Shown here: piece after piece, positions 62,085 through 64,000 of the stretch
How positions within the stretch are numbered: the stretch's first letter is position 1
How the letters are laid out: each line of letters opens with the position of its first letter
Source: Comamonas endophytica
GTDB lineage: Bacteria > Pseudomonadota > Gammaproteobacteria > Burkholderiales > Burkholderiaceae_C
Direction of reading: 5' to 3'
Length of the DNA stretch: 64,000 nucleotides
Assembly (NCBI RefSeq): GCF_023634805.2
Contig: NZ_CP106881.1
Coordinates: forward strand, 62,001 to 126,000
Program-made: the position numbers and the translations under genes
Notes under the pieces: generated by a model
Databases searched by the model: none
What the model was told of the DNA's origin: nothing
The model's input: only the letters and a program-made list of their open reading frames with translations

Positions 62085-62158
62085 TGGAGCGGGCGATGGG
62101 AATCGAACCCACGCTATCTGCTTGGGAAGCAGAAGTTCTACCATTGAACTACGCCCGC
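62085..62158 (-). tRNA. tRNA-Gly (anticodon CCC)
   Basis: On the minus strand the acceptor arms GCGGGCG / CGCCCGC pair perfectly. D-arm TAGTTCAATGGTAGA and T-arm GTGGGTTCGATTCCCAT are standard. The anticodon stem TCTGC/GCAGA encloses the loop TTCCCAA, so the anticodon is CCC and decodes GGG. Discriminator T and CCA are encoded (74 nt). Confidence 0.95.
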
Positions 62159-62206
62159 TTCAGGTGATGCCTCCACGCCGCACCGGGGGAGGCTACCAAA
62201 GCCGCA

Positions 62207-62212
62207 AGTATA
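62207..62212 (-). promoter_or_regulatory. Candidate -10 box for tRNA-Gly
   Basis: TATACT on the minus strand within AAATATCCTATACTTGCGG, about 50 nt before the tRNA 5' end. No clear -35 hexamer. The rest of the 295-bp gap to 62453 holds only a small inverted repeat CAGTG-TTTAG-CACTG (62299-62313). Confidence 0.35.
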
Positions 62213-62453
62213 GGATATTTGCGCGGCCGGCTACCAGCCGTTACATGAGGCCGACGCATTCAAGGCTCGCAAGGCGAATTAATACCTGAGGAAAACTACA
62301 GTGTTTAGCACTGAATGAGCTCTGCTGCGCGCAAGTTTATCCAGTGCTGACAATCACTTGCGTGAAGCGCCCGCGCGGGGCGCCTGCGGTGCGAGTGCAA
62401 ACATTCGGCCCAAGGACGGGAGCTCGGCGTTTGGAGGTTAACATCCGCGCAGA

Positions 62454-63452
62454 ATGACGAAGCGACCCCGCAAGGCCAGACGCAGACGCTCTTTCAAGAG
62501 CGAGGTGTTTTCCAAGATCAATGGCCTCCTGCGGATGCGCCGGTTCTGGTTCGGCTTGACCTCCTCGGCGGCCGTGGGCCACCAGGTGTCGGGTTGCACA
62601 CTGGGCTCGGGTCTTTATGACTCGATGCTGGCCAAGTTCAGCGGCACGGTGGCGGCTCCGCTGCTGGCCTCGGTGCTGGCCACCCTCACCCCGCTGGCCG
62701 ATGGGCTCACGCGCTATGTGCTGCATGACCTGCTCGGGCTGCCGGTCGGCACGTCTGGCAGCGCCAGCTCCTCGGTGGCCGGCACGCCCAGCAGCAGCGC
62801 CACGCAGTTCTCGCAATGCCGCCAGCATTTTCCCGCGGGCCAGCCGCCCATGGTGCCGGACTCGTCCAATCTGCGCGAGCTGTGCTACAGCGCCTTCGCG
62901 GTGCTGCACAGCGGCAGCCACAAGACCCCGGTGTTCGTCGCCGAGCGGCTGAACCGCGCAACCATCGCGCAGGCCAAGGGGCGCCAGCGCACCGACAGGT
63001 TCTTTGCCGACGCGCGCCTGCCGCGCGCCGAGCGTGCCGAACTGGCCGACTACCAGGGCTCGGGCTACTCGCGCGGCCACATGGCGCCGGCCGGCGACAT
63101 GGCCAGCGCCGAAGCCATGGCACAGAGCTTCAGCCTGGCCAACATGGTGCCGCAGAACCAGGCGCACAATGCCGGGCCCTGGAGCCAGATCGAGCAGGAC
63201 ACGCGCAGCTACGCGCAGCGCGCGCAGGGCGATGTCTATGTGTTCACCGGGCCGGTGTATTCCGGGCCGATCAAGACCATCGGACCGAACAAGGTGCAGG
63301 TGCCCAGCCATCTGTTCAAGCTGGTCTACGACGCGAGCACGGGCAGGAGCTGGGCGCATTGGCAGGCGAATGCGGCGGGGACAAGGATGAGCGCGCCGAT
63401 CAGCTATGAGGAGCTGGTGCGCAGGAGTGGGATTCGGTTCTTGCCGGGGTGA
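62454..63452 (+). CDS. DNA/RNA non-specific endonuclease (NUC1/EndoG-like)
   Basis: Protein of 332 aa. The N-terminal 30 residues are very basic, followed by a hydrophobic stretch (about 65-85) that may anchor or export it. The beta-beta-alpha-metal nuclease domain occupies 120-332. The catalytic His is in GYSRGHMAPAGD (SRGH at 206-209, where the classical motif is DRGH), followed by NMVPQNQAHNAGPWSQIE with the metal-binding Asn. Conserved GDVYVFTGPVY follows. Such enzymes cut DNA and RNA for nutrient use, defence or competition; here no immunity gene is adjacent. Confidence 0.87.
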   Translation: MTKRPRKARRRRSFKSEVFSKINGLLRMRRFWFGLTSSAAVGHQVSGCTLGSGLYDSMLAKFSGTVAAPLLASVLATLTPLADGLTRYVLHDLLGLPVGTSGSASSSVAGTPSSSATQFSQCRQHFPAGQPPMVPDSSNLRELCYSAFAVLHSGSHKTPVFVAERLNRATIAQAKGRQRTDRFFADARLPRAERAELADYQGSGYSRGHMAPAGDMASAEAMAQSFSLANMVPQNQAHNAGPWSQIEQDTRSYAQRAQGDVYVFTGPVYSGPIKTIGPNKVQVPSHLFKLVYDASTGRSWAHWQANAAGTRMSAPISYEELVRRSGIRFLPG

Positions 63453-63501
63453 ACAAACAGCTGTTGATCTTTAGGCCCTGCCCTCGCCGCTCATCCTTCG
63501 A

Positions 63502-63702
63502 TCCTTCGACGGAGCCGCCCGGGTAAGCTCAGGATCAGGACAAACGGGATTCAACCGTTCGCCCTGAGCCTGTCGAAGGGTGAAGGGCCTGCGCGAAAAA
63601 TCCAGCAGGGCTTTTCAAAGCAAATTGACCCAAACTCGTGGATAGGCCGCTCATCCTTCGACAGGCTCAGGACGAACGGTTATTGAAGCTCAGGACGAAC
63701 GG
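63502..63702. repeat. Inverted repeat element (copy 3, compound), between converging genes
   Basis: The region holds a degraded left arm (63502-63547), a full right arm (63555-63579, ending GAGCCTGTCGAAGG), a full left arm (63655-63679, starting CCTTCGACAGGCTCAGGA) and a partial direct copy GCTCAGGACGAACGG (63688-63702). It lies between the converging endonuclease and HlyD-type genes, as in copies 1 and 2. Confidence 0.85.
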
Positions 63703-63724
63703 AGTGGAAGGCGCCATACCGCGT

Positions 63725-64000
63725 TCAATTCAACCGCGCCTTGATCAGCGGCCGCAGCAGATAGTTCAGCACCGAGCGCTTGCCGCTGAGCACATCGACT
63801 TCCGCCACCATGCCGGGCTTGATCGGCAGCTTCTCCGCGCCCTTTTGCAGGTGGCTGCTCTCGGTGCGCACCAATATCTTGTAGAAGGCTTCCTTGCCGC
63901 GCGGCGTGTCTTCCTGGATGGTGTCGGGGCTGATCTGCTCCAGGCGCCCGGAGAGGTCGCCATACACCGTGTAGTCATAGGCAGTGATCTTCACGCGCGC
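63725..64000 (-). CDS. HlyD-family type I secretion adaptor (C-terminal part; 5' end off window)
   Basis: The last 91 residues of a membrane fusion protein of a type I secretion system, running off the right edge. VKITAYDYTVYGDLSGRLEQISPDT, KILVRTE, IKPGMVAEVDVLSGKRSVLNYLLRPL is the typical ending of HlyD/LapC-type adaptors (beta-barrel and inner-membrane-proximal end). The ABC component, outer-membrane partner and any large repeat protein would lie beyond the window. Confidence 0.88.
   Translation of the reverse strand, partial: ARVKITAYDYTVYGDLSGRLEQISPDTIQEDTPRGKEAFYKILVRTESSHLQKGAEKLPIKPGMVAEVDVLSGKRSVLNYLLRPLIKARLN

Noticed and set aside
62085..62158. tRNA-Gly as attachment site of a genomic island
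   Set aside because: There is no integrase next to it, and I saw no direct repeat of the tRNA 3' end nearby.
62299..62313. CAGTG-TTTAG-CACTG inverted repeat upstream of the endonuclease gene
   Set aside because: Short, with no regulator context. It is too weak to call an operator or terminator.

Overview
The window is 64 kb of high-GC chromosome from a member of the Burkholderiales, most likely Comamonadaceae. Three things point there. The first is gene order: yebC-purD-hemF-rsfS-rlmH-maf-rng, pepA-holC, lptFG, clpS-clpA. The second is the protein types, such as RegB/RegA, a CysB-type regulator and a fused SpmA-SpmB protein. The third is strong GC bias at third codon positions, which opens many long false reading frames opposite real genes. 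Genus and species cannot be settled by eye. Nearly all of it is housekeeping or metabolic core. I see no phage, insertion sequence, CRISPR array or rRNA; there is one tRNA (Gly, anticodon CCC).

Layout: 1-7.4 kb holds, on the minus strand, an old-yellow-enzyme oxidoreductase (cut by the left edge), a LysR regulator, a GntP-type permease, alaS and an MHS-type MFS transporter. 7.7-16.7 kb is a respiratory block: cyoABCD (bo3-type quinol oxidase), a SURF1 assembly factor, the quinone/redox-sensing pair regB-regA, and, convergent to these, ctaB and ctaA for heme O and heme A. 17.3-29 kb carries a D-2-hydroxyacid dehydrogenase, a frameshifted hypothetical gene, holC, pepA, lptFG, a CbiX-type chelatase, a CysB-type regulator, an aminotransferase, a Mn-type superoxide dismutase followed by a ZIP metal transporter, and an unrecognised lipoprotein with an AT-rich leader.

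29-41.6 kb is mainly minus-strand: rng, maf, an AGCS amino-acid symporter, rlmH, rsfS (with a long Lys/Ala tail), hemF, purD, yebC, then a PLP dehydratase, upp, a second yebC paralogue and a dicarboxylate symporter. nadD, which I expect between hemF and rsfS in this order, is absent from its slot. 42-48 kb holds a PQQ-type sugar dehydrogenase, a PhnD-like binding protein paired with a membrane GGDEF-EAL protein, and the SpmA-SpmB fusion. 48-64 kb holds sbcB, cardiolipin synthase, clpA/clpS, dnaE, bamD, a DinG-type helicase, a second diguanylate cyclase, tRNA-Gly, a DNA/RNA endonuclease and the C-terminus of an HlyD-type secretion adaptor running off the right edge.

No single locus is clearly a new system. 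The best leads are: the PhnD-GGDEF/EAL pair with a 14-bp palindrome in its upstream region; RsfS with a histone-H1-like tail together with the missing nadD; the cyo promoter inverted repeat beside regBA; the Fur-box-like site ahead of sodA-ZIP; and the family of inverted repeats found only between converging genes at three places.
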